Part shown: positions 26,872 to 35,288 of the stretch, in pieces | Layout: every line of letters starts with the position of its first letter | Numbering within the stretch: position 1 is the first letter of the stretch | Source: RFPI01 sp964470195 | GTDB taxonomy: Bacteria; Pseudomonadota; Gammaproteobacteria; Burkholderiales; Methylophilaceae | Direction of reading: 5' to 3' | NCBI GenBank assembly: GCA_964470195.1 | Contig: CAYYBG010000004.1 | Location: 15,857 to 79,856, forward strand | Length of the DNA stretch: 64,000 bases | The notes under the pieces: generated by a model | What the model was told of the DNA's origin: nothing | What the model saw: only the letters and a program-made list of their open reading frames with translations | The model's database searches: none | Program-made: the position numbers and the translations under genes

Positions 26872-27780
26872 ATGAGCCAAGCCCATCTTTCCTTAATGAC
26901 GATACGCGACTGGATACGCTACAGTGTCTCGCGTCTTGAGCAGTCTGAGGTCTTTTTTGGTCATGGCACCAGCAACGCCTATGATGAGAGCGTGTGGCTG
27001 GTGATGAGTGCATTACATCTTCCTTTGGATACATTGGATAATTTTCTCGATGCCAAAGTATTGCCACAAGAAGCAAAACATCTGCAACATCTTATTCAAC
27101 GCAGAGTAAGCGAGCGTATTCCTACCGCCTATTTATTACGCGAAGCATGGTTACGTGGATTTAAATTTTATGTAGACGAACGCGTTATTGTTCCACGCTC
27201 ATTTATTGCAGAATTATTAGACAACAGCTTACAACCTTGGGTGGAATACCCGGAGTTAATTTCTAGTGCTGTCGATATTTGTACCGGCAGTGGCTGTCTA
27301 GGCATCTTATTAGCCCATGCTTTCCCAGACGCACAGATTGATGTGGTTGATATTTCAGCAGATGCGATTGCCGTGGCTAACATCAATATTCAGCAATATC
27401 AAATGCAACAGCAAGTGCGGGCCATTCAATCGGATATGTTTAATGCACTGAGTGGCAAGCGGTATGACTTGATTATCAGCAATCCGCCTTATGTAGATGC
27501 GCAGGCGATGGCCAAACTGCCTGAAGAATATCGCAATGAGCCACAAATCGCCCTAGGCAGTGGTGATGATGGACTACACCACACCCATACGCTGCTGACA
27601 CAAGCCGCTGATTATTTGACCGATGATGGTCTGTTGGTGGTGGAAATTGGTCATAATCGTGATGCCTTGATTGCTGCTTATCCGGACACCCCGTTTACTT
27701 GGCTTGAAGTCGATGCGGGTGATCAATTCGTATTTTTACTGCACAAAGCAGACTTACCCATACCCAACAATGCCGATTAA
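26872..27780 (+). CDS. prmB: Ribosomal protein L3 glutamine methyltransferase
   Basis: PrmB methylates a glutamine of ribosomal protein L3. The 302-residue HemK-family protein has an N-terminal helical domain (residues 1-110) with RVSERIPTAYLLREAWLRG and the RVIVPRSFIAELL segment. The SAM-binding motif is VDICTGSGCLGILLA, and the substrate motif is ISNPPYVDAQAM. PRSFIAELL and the NPPYVDA version favour PrmB over the release-factor enzyme PrmC. The ATG at 26872 is used; a TTG at 26866 is also in frame. Its stop overlaps the convergent rluB stop by 4 bases. Confidence 0.93.
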   Translation: MSQAHLSLMTIRDWIRYSVSRLEQSEVFFGHGTSNAYDESVWLVMSALHLPLDTLDNFLDAKVLPQEAKHLQHLIQRRVSERIPTAYLLREAWLRGFKFYVDERVIVPRSFIAELLDNSLQPWVEYPELISSAVDICTGSGCLGILLAHAFPDAQIDVVDISADAIAVANINIQQYQMQQQVRAIQSDMFNALSGKRYDLIISNPPYVDAQAMAKLPEEYRNEPQIALGSGDDGLHHTHTLLTQAADYLTDDGLLVVEIGHNRDALIAAYPDTPFTWLEVDAGDQFVFLLHKADLPIPNNAD

Positions 27781-28943
27781 AAAGCTCTTCTGCGTTTTTG
27801 GACGGGACGTTTAGTCGATGATGATTTAGTTTTACTGTCAGCGACTAACCTCGACTTAGCGCTGACAGCGGGTTTGCCAACAACATCTTTGCGAGTAGTA
27901 TCATCGCTACGCTTTGCTGGGGTTAAACCACTGATACGACCTGCACCGCGTCGACTAGTCCTTGCTTGCTCGGGCGCATTGCGTAGTTCAAATGCTTGTT
28001 GGCGACGTTGTTGGGCATCGCGTTGGGCTAACTTTTCACGCGCTGGCTTACGTAATTTAGGGGTATAAACTTGACCCAGCCGCTCTTTTTCTCGCTTGCT
28101 TAATTGTTTGACAGGTGACTTTGGTACCTCTAACCCAGCCCATTCAAGAATATCTTGAACTTGTTTTGGCGGCAACTCCATCATCATGGCACGTTTTAAT
28201 CTTGGTGGTAATGACACTGGCCCAAAACGAACTCGAATCAGTCGGCTAACCGGAGTTTGCATGGCTTCGAATAGACGTCTTACCTCTCGGTTTCGCCCTT
28301 CACGCAAAATTACTTGGTACCAATGATTGGCGCCTTCCCCCCCTTGTGCGGTAATCACATCAAAGTTGGCAGGGCCGTCATCCAGCTCGATACCCATCTG
28401 TAATTGTGATAATTGCGTCTCGCTTAATTCACCGTAGATTCGCACTGCATACTCGCGCTCAACCTCATAGCGAGGGTGCATAAAACGATTGGCCAATTCA
28501 CCCGAGGTGGTGAACATCAGCAGGCCAGAAGTATTCATATCCAATCTGCCGATGGCTATCCATTTTGCTCCACGCACACGTGGCAATTTATCAAATACGC
28601 TGGCACGATGCTCAGGGTCATCTTGACTAACAATTTCACCCTCGGGCTTGTGGTATATCAGAACTTTAGGCAATTCTGCTGCAAACGGCAGATGTAAGAT
28701 ACGACTATCTAAACGCACAATATCGCGTTCATTGACCGATGCCCCAATCCCTGCCACTTTGCCATTAATTGTTATGCGCCCACTCGCTATCAAGTCTTCC
28801 ATATCACGGCGTGAGCCTAAGCCAGCAAGTGCTAGCAGCTTATGTAAGCGTTGTGTGGGTAATGCTGCGAGCGCCTCGTCACTGAGCGGAGCGCTACTTG
28901 GTCTTCGAGAGGTATTTGTTTGGCGTTTGAACGGTCTTGCCAT
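27777..28943 (-). CDS. rluB: 23S rRNA pseudouridine synthase RluB
   Basis: RluB makes pseudouridine 2605 in 23S rRNA. After a short basic N-terminus comes an S4 domain (RLHKLLALAGLGSRRDMEDLIASG). The catalytic motif is GRLDMNTSGLLMFTTSG, followed by YEVEREYAVRI and the family end motif EGRNREVRRLFEAM. The last 110 residues are a Lys/Arg-rich, low-complexity tail (KREKERLGQVYTPKLRK and similar) ending in KRRRAF, as in many betaproteobacterial RluB proteins, probably for rRNA binding. At 388 residues it is longer than E. coli RluB (291). scpB lies upstream with a 123-base gap. Confidence 0.93.
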   Translation of the reverse strand: MARPFKRQTNTSRRPSSAPLSDEALAALPTQRLHKLLALAGLGSRRDMEDLIASGRITINGKVAGIGASVNERDIVRLDSRILHLPFAAELPKVLIYHKPEGEIVSQDDPEHRASVFDKLPRVRGAKWIAIGRLDMNTSGLLMFTTSGELANRFMHPRYEVEREYAVRIYGELSETQLSQLQMGIELDDGPANFDVITAQGGEGANHWYQVILREGRNREVRRLFEAMQTPVSRLIRVRFGPVSLPPRLKRAMMMELPPKQVQDILEWAGLEVPKSPVKQLSKREKERLGQVYTPKLRKPAREKLAQRDAQQRRQQAFELRNAPEQARTSRRGAGRISGLTPAKRSDDTTRKDVVGKPAVSAKSRLVADSKTKSSSTKRPVQKRRRAF

Positions 28944-29066
28944 TTGAGTTTCACATAGGACGGTTGAATAAACAATATTTTACCGCGAATCGAGACTTTA
29001 AATGGCTTTAGTTGATCATGCCACCCTAACACCAAGTCTGCACGATTGATTCTACTGGGTGTCGGC

Positions 29067-29672
29067 TTATTCTTGTGGTTCGATGGGCAAGCTGGACTGC
29101 ATGTCAGGTTGTGCGACACCCAAAGCAAATTCAGGTTGTTGTAAAAAACCCTCATAAGCGGGCAAGTCGGCCAGTGATTTAAGGTTCAGGTCATCCAAAA
29201 AAGTCTTAGTGGTGGCGTATAAAGATGGTCGACCTGGAACCTCGCGCTGCCCTACCACATCAATCCAATCACGCTCCAGCAACTGACGTATAGTATTAGG
29301 ATTCACCGCTACGCCTCTTAATTCCTCAATATCACCGCGCGTCACCGGTTGTCGATAAGCAATAATTGCCAAGGTCTCTAGCAGTGCACGAGAATAACGC
29401 TGCGGTCTCTCGGGTTGAAGTCGGGTTAAAAAAGGGACCATTTCATCAGTTGCTTGAAAGCGCCATCCACTTGCTACTTGAACCAAACACATACTGGCAG
29501 GCTGGCGTTGTTGCCAATCATGCGTTAGCTCATCAAGCAGCATGCGCAAAGTAGTCCGATCGATACGCTCTGGAAATAACCGCGCCATCTCATCCAAAGA
29601 CAATGGCATGGGGCTGGTAAGCAAAGCTGCCTCAAGCACTGTCTTCATTTGAGCAATTTGAGTGGATTCCAT
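29067..29672 (-). CDS. scpB: Segregation and condensation protein B
   Basis: ScpB is the winged-helix subunit of the SMC-ScpAB condensin. The 201-residue protein shows the two winged-helix domains: residues 1-75 (VLEAALLTSPMPLSLDEMARLF) and 80-170. The second contains RYSRALLETLAIIAYRQPVTRGDIEELRGV and the region ending GRPSLYATTKTFLDDLNL, the best conserved part of the family. The ATG at 29672 is used; an in-frame TTG lies at 29681. It follows scpA by 21 bases. The smc gene itself is not in the window. Confidence 0.94.
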   Translation of the reverse strand: MESTQIAQMKTVLEAALLTSPMPLSLDEMARLFPERIDRTTLRMLLDELTHDWQQRQPASMCLVQVASGWRFQATDEMVPFLTRLQPERPQRYSRALLETLAIIAYRQPVTRGDIEELRGVAVNPNTIRQLLERDWIDVVGQREVPGRPSLYATTKTFLDDLNLKSLADLPAYEGFLQQPEFALGVAQPDMQSSLPIEPQE

Positions 29673-29693
29673 AAGCAACAATGAATAGGCAAA

Positions 29694-30491
29694 CTAACTT
29701 AGTTGGAGATAAATAGGACTGTTAGGTGCTTGTTGAGTGAGACTAATTAAGCTTTCTCGCGCCAGTTCCAAGATGGCCAAAAAGCACACCACCAATTTTG
29801 CAATTCCGTCCTGAGCCACATTAAATAAGGCAGTAAATTCCAGCATGGGTGTCTGCTTTAGTTGGCGCAAAATTTGGCTCATATGCTCACGCACTGATAA
29901 CTCAGCCCGCCCTACTTTGTGGTGGGCAAAATGACTGGCACGTTTGATCACATTTTGCCAAGCCTCTATTAAATCTTCTAGATTGACTTGCGCTGGCTTT
30001 TGCTCAATCGCTCTATCCAAATAGGCTTGCGCTACCATGATATCAACCCCCACTTGCGGCATTTGATCCAGTCGTTCGGCGGCTAGTTTAATGGCCTCAT
30101 ACTCAAGTAAGCGACGTACCAACTCGGCACGAGGATCATCTTCTTCAACGACCAAGGAAGGCTTAGGAAGCAACATACGTGACTTGATCTCTATCAACAT
30201 CGCGGACATTAATAAATAATCGGCGGCCAACTCTAATTTTTCCACACGCATGCGTTCAACATATTCCATATATTGCTGCGTCAATTGCGCCATCGGAATA
30301 TCGAGGATATCTAGATTATGTTTACGTATCAGGTATAACAGCAGATCCAGCGGCCCCTCAAACGCATCCAAATAGATTTCCAGTGCATCGGGGGGAATAT
30401 ATAAATCTTGTGGCAGTTGAGTCCATCGCTCTCCATGTATCCGAGCTTCAAATGCTGGGACTTCGCTGAGAGGAAGAGTTTGATTGCTCAT
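29694..30491 (-). CDS. scpA: Segregation and condensation protein A
   Basis: ScpA is the kleisin that bridges the SMC heads with ScpB. The 265-residue protein has the kleisin N-terminal signature EIYLDAFEGPLDLLLYLIRKHNLDILDIPMAQLT (residues about 37-70) and AADYLLMSAMLIEIKSRMLLP. The acidic linker EEDDPRAELVRRLLEYEAIKLAAERL is followed by the C-terminal winged helix (MLEFTALFNVAQDGIAKLVVCFLAILELAR). It is 7 bases downstream of trpS and upstream of scpB, a common betaproteobacterial trpS-scpA-scpB arrangement. Confidence 0.95.
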   Translation of the reverse strand: MSNQTLPLSEVPAFEARIHGERWTQLPQDLYIPPDALEIYLDAFEGPLDLLLYLIRKHNLDILDIPMAQLTQQYMEYVERMRVEKLELAADYLLMSAMLIEIKSRMLLPKPSLVVEEDDPRAELVRRLLEYEAIKLAAERLDQMPQVGVDIMVAQAYLDRAIEQKPAQVNLEDLIEAWQNVIKRASHFAHHKVGRAELSVREHMSQILRQLKQTPMLEFTALFNVAQDGIAKLVVCFLAILELARESLISLTQQAPNSPIYLQLS

Positions 30492-30498
30492 TGCTAGG

Positions 30499-31704
30499 TT
30501 AAGCGCTATAACCTAAGCCCATGGCGTCACGCACCTCACGCATGGTATCACGTGCCATTTTTCTTGCGCGCTCACAACCTTCGGCGACTACATTTTTAAT
30601 CATCATCGGATCTTCAGCGTATTGTGCCGCACGCTCTTGTATTGGTTTCAGTTCTTGTAACACCCCCTCAATCACAGGTGCCTTACATTCGATACAACCA
30701 ATACTGGCATTACGACAACCATTTTGCACCCACTGCTTAGTGGCCTCCTCTGAATACACTTCATGCAACTGCCATACAGGACATTTATCAGGATTACCGG
30801 GGTCTGTACGACGAATACGCGCTGGATCAGTCGGCATGGTTTTAATCTTTTTGCTGATTTGATCAGGGTCTTCGCGCAAAGAGATTGTATTGTTATAAGA
30901 CTTGGACATCTTTTGTCCATCTAAACCGGGCATTTTTGAAGCAGGAGTCAATTTATGCTCTGGCTCGATTAAAATCATCTTGCCCCCTCCTTCTAAATAA
31001 CCCAATAAACGTTCTTTATCACCCAAGCTCAAACCTTGTTGTTCTTCTATCATGGCTCTGGCTGCCTTCAAGGCCTCATCATCACCTTGTTCTTGGTAGC
31101 GACCACGAAGCTCTTCATAGAGTATGCCACGTTTACTGCCAAGTTTTTTGATGGCGGCTTCCGCTTTTTCTTGATAACCATGCTCGCGACCATAGATGTG
31201 ATTAAAGCGGCGTGCTATTTCACGAGTAAATTCGATATGTGGAATCTGATCCTCACCGACCGGTACCTGCGTGGCTTTATAAATCAGAATATCTGCGCTT
31301 TGTAACAAGGGGTAGCCCAAAAACCCATAGGTGGCAAGATCTTTATGTGTAATTTTTTCTTGCTGATCTTTGTAAGTGGGAACCCGCTCTAACCATCCCA
31401 ATGGGGTAATCATGGATAGCAAAGTATGCAATTCGGCATGCTCTGGAACCCGAGACTGAATAAAAATTGTTGACTGGGCGGGGTCAACTCCTGCAGCCAA
31501 CCAATCAATGACCATTTCCCAGACATTTTCTTCAATAATTTCTGGCGTGTCGTAATGGGTAGTCAGTGCATGCCAATCAGCGACGAAAAATAAACATTCA
31601 TGCTCATGTTGCATGCGTACCCAATTTTTTAGTACGCCGTGATAGTGTCCAAGATGCAAGCTCCCTGTGGGACGCATGCCAGATAAAACGCGCTCAACCG
31701 CCAT
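30499..31704 (-). CDS. trpS: Tryptophanyl-tRNA synthetase, long form with a Cys cluster
   Basis: TrpRS charges tRNA-Trp with tryptophan. The class I signatures are GSLHLGHYHG (HIGH-like) near residue 15 and DGQKMSKSYNN (KMSKS). At 401 residues it is longer than E. coli TrpRS (334). Near the anticodon-binding domain it has four cysteines, Cys308, Cys330, Cys337 and Cys340, with spacing C-x21-C-x6-C-x2-C (KCPVW; NGCRNASIGCIEC). This is almost the C-x22-C-x6-C-x2-C arrangement that holds a 4Fe-4S cluster in Thermotoga maritima TrpRS, so a metal or Fe-S centre is plausible. scpA and scpB follow closely. Confidence 0.96.
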   Translation of the reverse strand: MAVERVLSGMRPTGSLHLGHYHGVLKNWVRMQHEHECLFFVADWHALTTHYDTPEIIEENVWEMVIDWLAAGVDPAQSTIFIQSRVPEHAELHTLLSMITPLGWLERVPTYKDQQEKITHKDLATYGFLGYPLLQSADILIYKATQVPVGEDQIPHIEFTREIARRFNHIYGREHGYQEKAEAAIKKLGSKRGILYEELRGRYQEQGDDEALKAARAMIEEQQGLSLGDKERLLGYLEGGGKMILIEPEHKLTPASKMPGLDGQKMSKSYNNTISLREDPDQISKKIKTMPTDPARIRRTDPGNPDKCPVWQLHEVYSEEATKQWVQNGCRNASIGCIECKAPVIEGVLQELKPIQERAAQYAEDPMMIKNVVAEGCERARKMARDTMREVRDAMGLGYSA

Positions 31705-31780
31705 ATTGACTCACCAAAGTGATAGAAACATACATTATACGAAAAACCCTGTTAGCCTGCCTTGTTTTCCGCGCATGAGA

Positions 31781-32419
31781 TTAAAAAATCCAGTCTAATA
31801 ATTGATAAACCCCAAACACCAAAGGCATCAGAATGGCCGACAACACACCTGTCGCCAGTAATAACAACAAGATAAAAAAGCCATAACGCTCAATTTGCGC
31901 AAACTTCCATGCAATATGATTAGGTAGCAGACTGACTGCAATTCGGCCACCATCCAATGGAGGCAGTGGCAATAAATTTAATACCATCAGTACCACATTG
32001 ATACTTAGACCGACTTTGCTCATCGTGGCTAACGCAGCGACATACTGATCTGGGGCTAAATAAGCAAATTTCATCACCAGCACCCAAAAGATGGCCATCA
32101 ATAAATTTGACAATGGGCCAGCAGCGGCTACCCAAAGCATATCCCGCTTAGGCTGTCTTAAACGAGCAAAATTGACTGGCACAGGTTTGGCCCAACCAAA
32201 TAAAATACCTCCCAGCATCACGGTCAAGGCTGGCAATATGATGGTTCCTAAAGGGTCAATATGACGAATGGGGTTTAAGGAGATGCGTCCAGCTCGCTCT
32301 GCCGTGTCATCGCCAAAATAACGCGCTGCATATCCGTGTGCAGCCTCATGCACAGTAATCGCAAAAATCACTGGGATAGCCCCAATCGCTGCCAATCTGA
32401 TTCCTTCTTGTAGATCCAT
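31781..32419 (-). CDS. M50 family site-2 protease-like membrane protein
   Basis: This 212-residue inner-membrane metalloprotease belongs to the small YwhC-type M50 group. The first membrane helix carries the zinc motif HEAAH (in AITVHEAAHGYAARYFGD). A later helix carries NLLPLPPLDGGRI, in which the Asp is the third zinc ligand. Four to five hydrophobic segments fit the family core, with no PDZ domain. Members of this group may cut membrane-embedded anti-sigma or other substrates, but no substrate is known for this one. The gene is 22 bases downstream of the yciO-like gene and probably in its operon. Confidence 0.9.
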   Translation of the reverse strand: MDLQEGIRLAAIGAIPVIFAITVHEAAHGYAARYFGDDTAERAGRISLNPIRHIDPLGTIILPALTVMLGGILFGWAKPVPVNFARLRQPKRDMLWVAAAGPLSNLLMAIFWVLVMKFAYLAPDQYVAALATMSKVGLSINVVLMVLNLLPLPPLDGGRIAVSLLPNHIAWKFAQIERYGFFILLLLLATGVLSAILMPLVFGVYQLLDWIF

Positions 32420-32441
32420 GACGACTCCTTAACAAATATCT

Positions 32442-33071
32442 CTAATCTGCTTGTAAACCAAAGGGTACCAAATCTCCGGCACCCGCACGTATTAATTTTG
32501 GGGTGTCCTCAGTTAAGTCAATCACGCTGGTGGGCTGATCGATACAATACCCTGCATCAATCACTAATTGCACTTGATGCTCTAGTCTATCGCGAATTTC
32601 CCATGATTCATGCATAGGTGCTTCATGCATAATCGATAATGTCATGCTCAACATTGGCTCACCTAGGGAAGTTAATATAGCCTGAGTCACTGCATGATTG
32701 GGCACACGCAAACCGATAGCGCTACGCTTGGGATGCTGAAGGCGTCTTGGCACCTCGCGTGTGGCTTGCAATACAAATGTATAGGCGCCAGGTGTGTTGG
32801 CTTTTAGCATACGAAATTGACTATTGTTGACCAAGGCATAAGTGGCCAATTCCGCTAAATCACGACATACTAATGTGAATAAATGATGATCATCCACTCC
32901 ACGAATATGGCGAATAGTATCTTGCGCATCTTTATTGCCAATTAAACAGCCCAGCGCATAGCCAGAGTCGGTAGGATAGGCAATCACTCCGCCGTCACGC
33001 AATATTTTTACAGTTTGATCCAGCAATCTTTGTTGTGGATGGGTTTGATGAATTTGAAAATACTGCGCCAT
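32442..33071 (-). CDS. yciO: Sua5/YciO/YrdC family protein (YciO type)
   Basis: This 209-residue protein has the threonylcarbamoyl-AMP synthase fold: ILRDGGVIAYPTDSGYALGCL near the N-terminus, RHIRGVDDHHLFTLVCRDLAELA, PGAYTFVLQATREVPRR, KRSAIGLRVPNHAV and the C-terminal STVIDLT-like TSVIDLTEDTPKLIRAGAGD. The TDSGYALGC variant, where YrdC has TDTVYGLG-type motifs, and HLFTLVCRDL favour the YciO subgroup, whose function is less certain than that of TsaC/YrdC. It sits between the PHP phosphatase and the M50 protease, 9 and 22 bases away, in one operon. Confidence 0.92.
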   Translation of the reverse strand: MAQYFQIHQTHPQQRLLDQTVKILRDGGVIAYPTDSGYALGCLIGNKDAQDTIRHIRGVDDHHLFTLVCRDLAELATYALVNNSQFRMLKANTPGAYTFVLQATREVPRRLQHPKRSAIGLRVPNHAVTQAILTSLGEPMLSMTLSIMHEAPMHESWEIRDRLEHQVQLVIDAGYCIDQPTSVIDLTEDTPKLIRAGAGDLVPFGLQAD

Positions 33072-33080
33072 CTAAATAAA

Positions 33081-33929
33081 TTAATGCTGTACAAGTTGAT
33101 GATACTCAGGCCAATCAAGCCAGATGGGGACGCAACTGTCTGGCAGATTAGGCAAACTACCCATATCGACATAAGACTGTCCTTTGCCGTGATAGTCTGA
33201 GCCACGCGAGGATAGCAATTGATATTGCCGTGCTATTTGGGCAAAAGTGTTAAATTGCTCAGGCCGATGACTGCCCGTGACGACCTCAATGCCACGACCA
33301 TTGAGCTGAATGAATTCTTCAATCAACTGTTTGAGCATTTGCTTTCCCATATCATAACGACCAGGATGCGCCAGTACCGCTATCCCCCCACTGCCATGAA
33401 TCCATTCCAAGGCGGTTGCCAAACTTGCCCACTCATGGCGCACATAGCCAGGCTTGCCTTTAACTAGATAGCGTTTAAACACGGATGCAGTATTTTTAGC
33501 ATAGCCTAGCTCGACCAAATAACGTGCAAAATGAGCGCGACCAATGATGTTGCCTTGGCTATGACGATAGGCTCCTTGTAAAGCATCTGGAATACCAGCC
33601 TTTGCTAGTTCATCGGCAATTTTTTCAGCGCGCAAAATACGACCTGAACGCATGGACTCTAGTCCCTGACGCAAAGGCGCATGATTAGGATCAATACGCA
33701 AACCCACAATATGCACTGTGCGTTCTTGCCAAAGGACAGAAATTTCTACGCCATTGATAAACTGTAATCCTAAAGATTGTGCTATTTCACGCGCTTCATC
33801 CAAACCGCCTAAATCATCATGATCGGTGAGTGAAAGCATACGGACGCCTTTGCTGTGGGCATGACGCACCAAATCAGCGGGCGCTAAAACCCCATCAGAA
33901 ATAGTAGAATGGCAATGCAAATCAATCAT
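33081..33929 (-). CDS. PHP-domain phosphoesterase (RNase AM/YciV family)
   Basis: This 282-residue PHP-domain protein starts with the metal motif MIDLHCHSTISDG and has LSLTDHDDLGGL, the FINGVEISVLW motif, GRAHFARYLVELGYA and AVLAHPGRYDM. SRGSDYHG carries the last His ligands. It matches YciV/TrpH, which hydrolyses 3',5'-nucleoside bisphosphates and trims 5' ends of rRNA. It is the first gene of a minus-strand set with yciO and the M50 protease, and divergent from yciB across about 105 bases. Confidence 0.92.
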   Translation of the reverse strand: MIDLHCHSTISDGVLAPADLVRHAHSKGVRMLSLTDHDDLGGLDEAREIAQSLGLQFINGVEISVLWQERTVHIVGLRIDPNHAPLRQGLESMRSGRILRAEKIADELAKAGIPDALQGAYRHSQGNIIGRAHFARYLVELGYAKNTASVFKRYLVKGKPGYVRHEWASLATALEWIHGSGGIAVLAHPGRYDMGKQMLKQLIEEFIQLNGRGIEVVTGSHRPEQFNTFAQIARQYQLLSSRGSDYHGKGQSYVDMGSLPNLPDSCVPIWLDWPEYHQLVQH

Positions 33930-34034
33930 GAATTATGTGACTCAAAAAAAACAATCAATAGGTGATTGAACTCAATCGTACATCATAGCAAAATAGCGCC
34001 TCGCCTCCCACCGTTTAACCATAGAAAGTCAGCC

Positions 34035-34649
34035 ATGAAACTGTTGTTCGATTTATTTCCTGTGATTGCTTTTTTTATTACCCTCAAGCTGACAGAGAAA
34101 ATAGCTACTATGGCCACCTTTGCGCGTGAAATCCTAGAAACTTTTGGCATGCAACAATCTTTGCCCGATGACTTAATTCCGATTATGTTAGCGACGCTGG
34201 TAGTGATTGCCGCTACTCTGCTGCAAATTATTTGGCTCAAGATACGCCATGGTCACGTGGATAAAATGCTTTGGATTAGCGCTGCGCTAGTAGTGGTGCT
34301 AGGAGGAATGACCTTATATCTTCAAAATCCGGCTTTCATTAAATGGAAACCCACGCTGCTATATTGGATTTTTGCCATGAGCTTGCTGGCTGCTCAAATG
34401 CTATGGAAAAAGAATCTGCTGAAAAGCATGATGGGTAAAGAAATTAAGATGTCGGAGCCAGCGTGGCAGCAAATCACATTAGCATGGGTTGCTTTCTTCA
34501 CAGGCATGGGATTTTTAAATCTTTATGTGGCATATCACTTTTCTACAGATATCTGGGCGAGCTTTAAATTATTTGGCAGTTTAGGGCTTACTTTGGTTTT
34601 TATTTTTATCCAAGCTTGGTGGATGCAAAAACATATTCAGGAGGAATAA
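34035..34649 (+). CDS. yciB: Inner-membrane septation protein YciB/IspZ
   Basis: YciB is a small five-helix inner-membrane protein connected with cell-envelope synthesis and septation. The 204-residue sequence begins with the family signature MKLLFDLFPVIAFF and contains five hydrophobic stretches, WLKIRHGHVDKMLW, LQNPAFIKWKPTLLYW and ending GFLNLYVAYHFSTDIWASFKLFG, which are diagnostic. An ATG at 33966 is in frame but would add 23 non-family residues; the start at 34035 is chosen. Its TAA stop shares one base with the yciI start, indicating coupling. Confidence 0.95.
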   Translation: MKLLFDLFPVIAFFITLKLTEKIATMATFAREILETFGMQQSLPDDLIPIMLATLVVIAATLLQIIWLKIRHGHVDKMLWISAALVVVLGGMTLYLQNPAFIKWKPTLLYWIFAMSLLAAQMLWKKNLLKSMMGKEIKMSEPAWQQITLAWVAFFTGMGFLNLYVAYHFSTDIWASFKLFGSLGLTLVFIFIQAWWMQKHIQEE

Positions 34650-34948
34650 TGTGGTACGCCATTATTGCGCAAGACGCGCCTAACAGTTTGCAACAACGCC
34701 TAGCGCATCGACCTGCGCATTTAGCAAGGCTACAAAGCCTGCAAGATCAAGGTCGTTTGTTACTCGCTGGGCCTATGCCTGCCATTGATCATGAGGATCC
34801 AGGACCAGCTGGGTATCAGGGCAGTTTGATTGTGGCGGAATTTGACGATCTTGCTGAGGCACAGCTGTGGGCAGATCAAGACCCATTTGTGTTAGCTGGG
34901 GTTTATCAGCAAGTCACTGTCAAACCTTTTAGAAAAACCCTAACCTAA
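34649..34948 (+). CDS. yciI: YciI family protein
   Basis: This 99-residue dimeric ferredoxin-like protein has the YciI pattern MWYAIIAQDAPNS, RPAHLARLQSLQDQGRLLLAGP and GSLIVAEFDDLAEAQLWADQDPFVLAGVY. It has the conserved His-Asp pair of the family (the His of RPAHLARL, the Asp of DQDPF). The family is related to muconolactone isomerase-like enzymes, but the physiological reaction is unknown. A strong AGGAGGA site lies at 34639-34645 before the ATG. It sits between yciB and bolA, as in many betaproteobacteria. Confidence 0.95.
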   Translation: MWYAIIAQDAPNSLQQRLAHRPAHLARLQSLQDQGRLLLAGPMPAIDHEDPGPAGYQGSLIVAEFDDLAEAQLWADQDPFVLAGVYQQVTVKPFRKTLT

Positions 34949-34976
34949 ATGAAATTCAGACAGTTAGAAATCTATC

Positions 34977-35246
34977 ATGCTTAATCACACCAGCACCGCA
35001 GATATTATTCGTCACAAACTAGCTGCGCTAGCTCCTTTAATGCTTGAGTTACAGGATGATAGCGCTTTACATGCCGGTCATCGTGGCAACACTGGGGGGG
35101 GGCATTTCAACTTGACTATTCGCAGTGCAAAATTCAATGGTTTATCACAACTTCAGAGACATAGACTGGTGTTTGATTTGTTGCGCGAAGAAATGCAAAG
35201 CAGCATACATGCGCTCAGTATCCGTGCTATCGCGGCTGATGAATAA
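34977..35246 (+). CDS. bolA: BolA family protein
   Basis: This 89-residue protein has the BolA fold: TADIIRHKLAALAPLMLELQDDS, then HRGNTGGGHFNLTIRSAKFNGLSQLQRHRLVFDLL with the conserved GHF, F-G and R-H-R residues, and ending SIHALSIRAIA. BolA proteins pair with monothiol glutaredoxins to carry 2Fe-2S clusters and may affect transcription. No glutaredoxin gene is nearby. It lies 28 bases after yciI and 42 before the parvulin gene. Confidence 0.93.
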   Translation: MLNHTSTADIIRHKLAALAPLMLELQDDSALHAGHRGNTGGGHFNLTIRSAKFNGLSQLQRHRLVFDLLREEMQSSIHALSIRAIAADE

Positions 35247-35288
35247 ACACTATAATGGCAAGCCATCACCTTAACTGCGGAATATTTC

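Noticed and set aside
28832..29155. 107-codon minus-strand frame between rluB and scpB
   Set aside because: It overlaps rluB and scpB coding ends in another frame and has no recognisable family motif, so it is a shadow.
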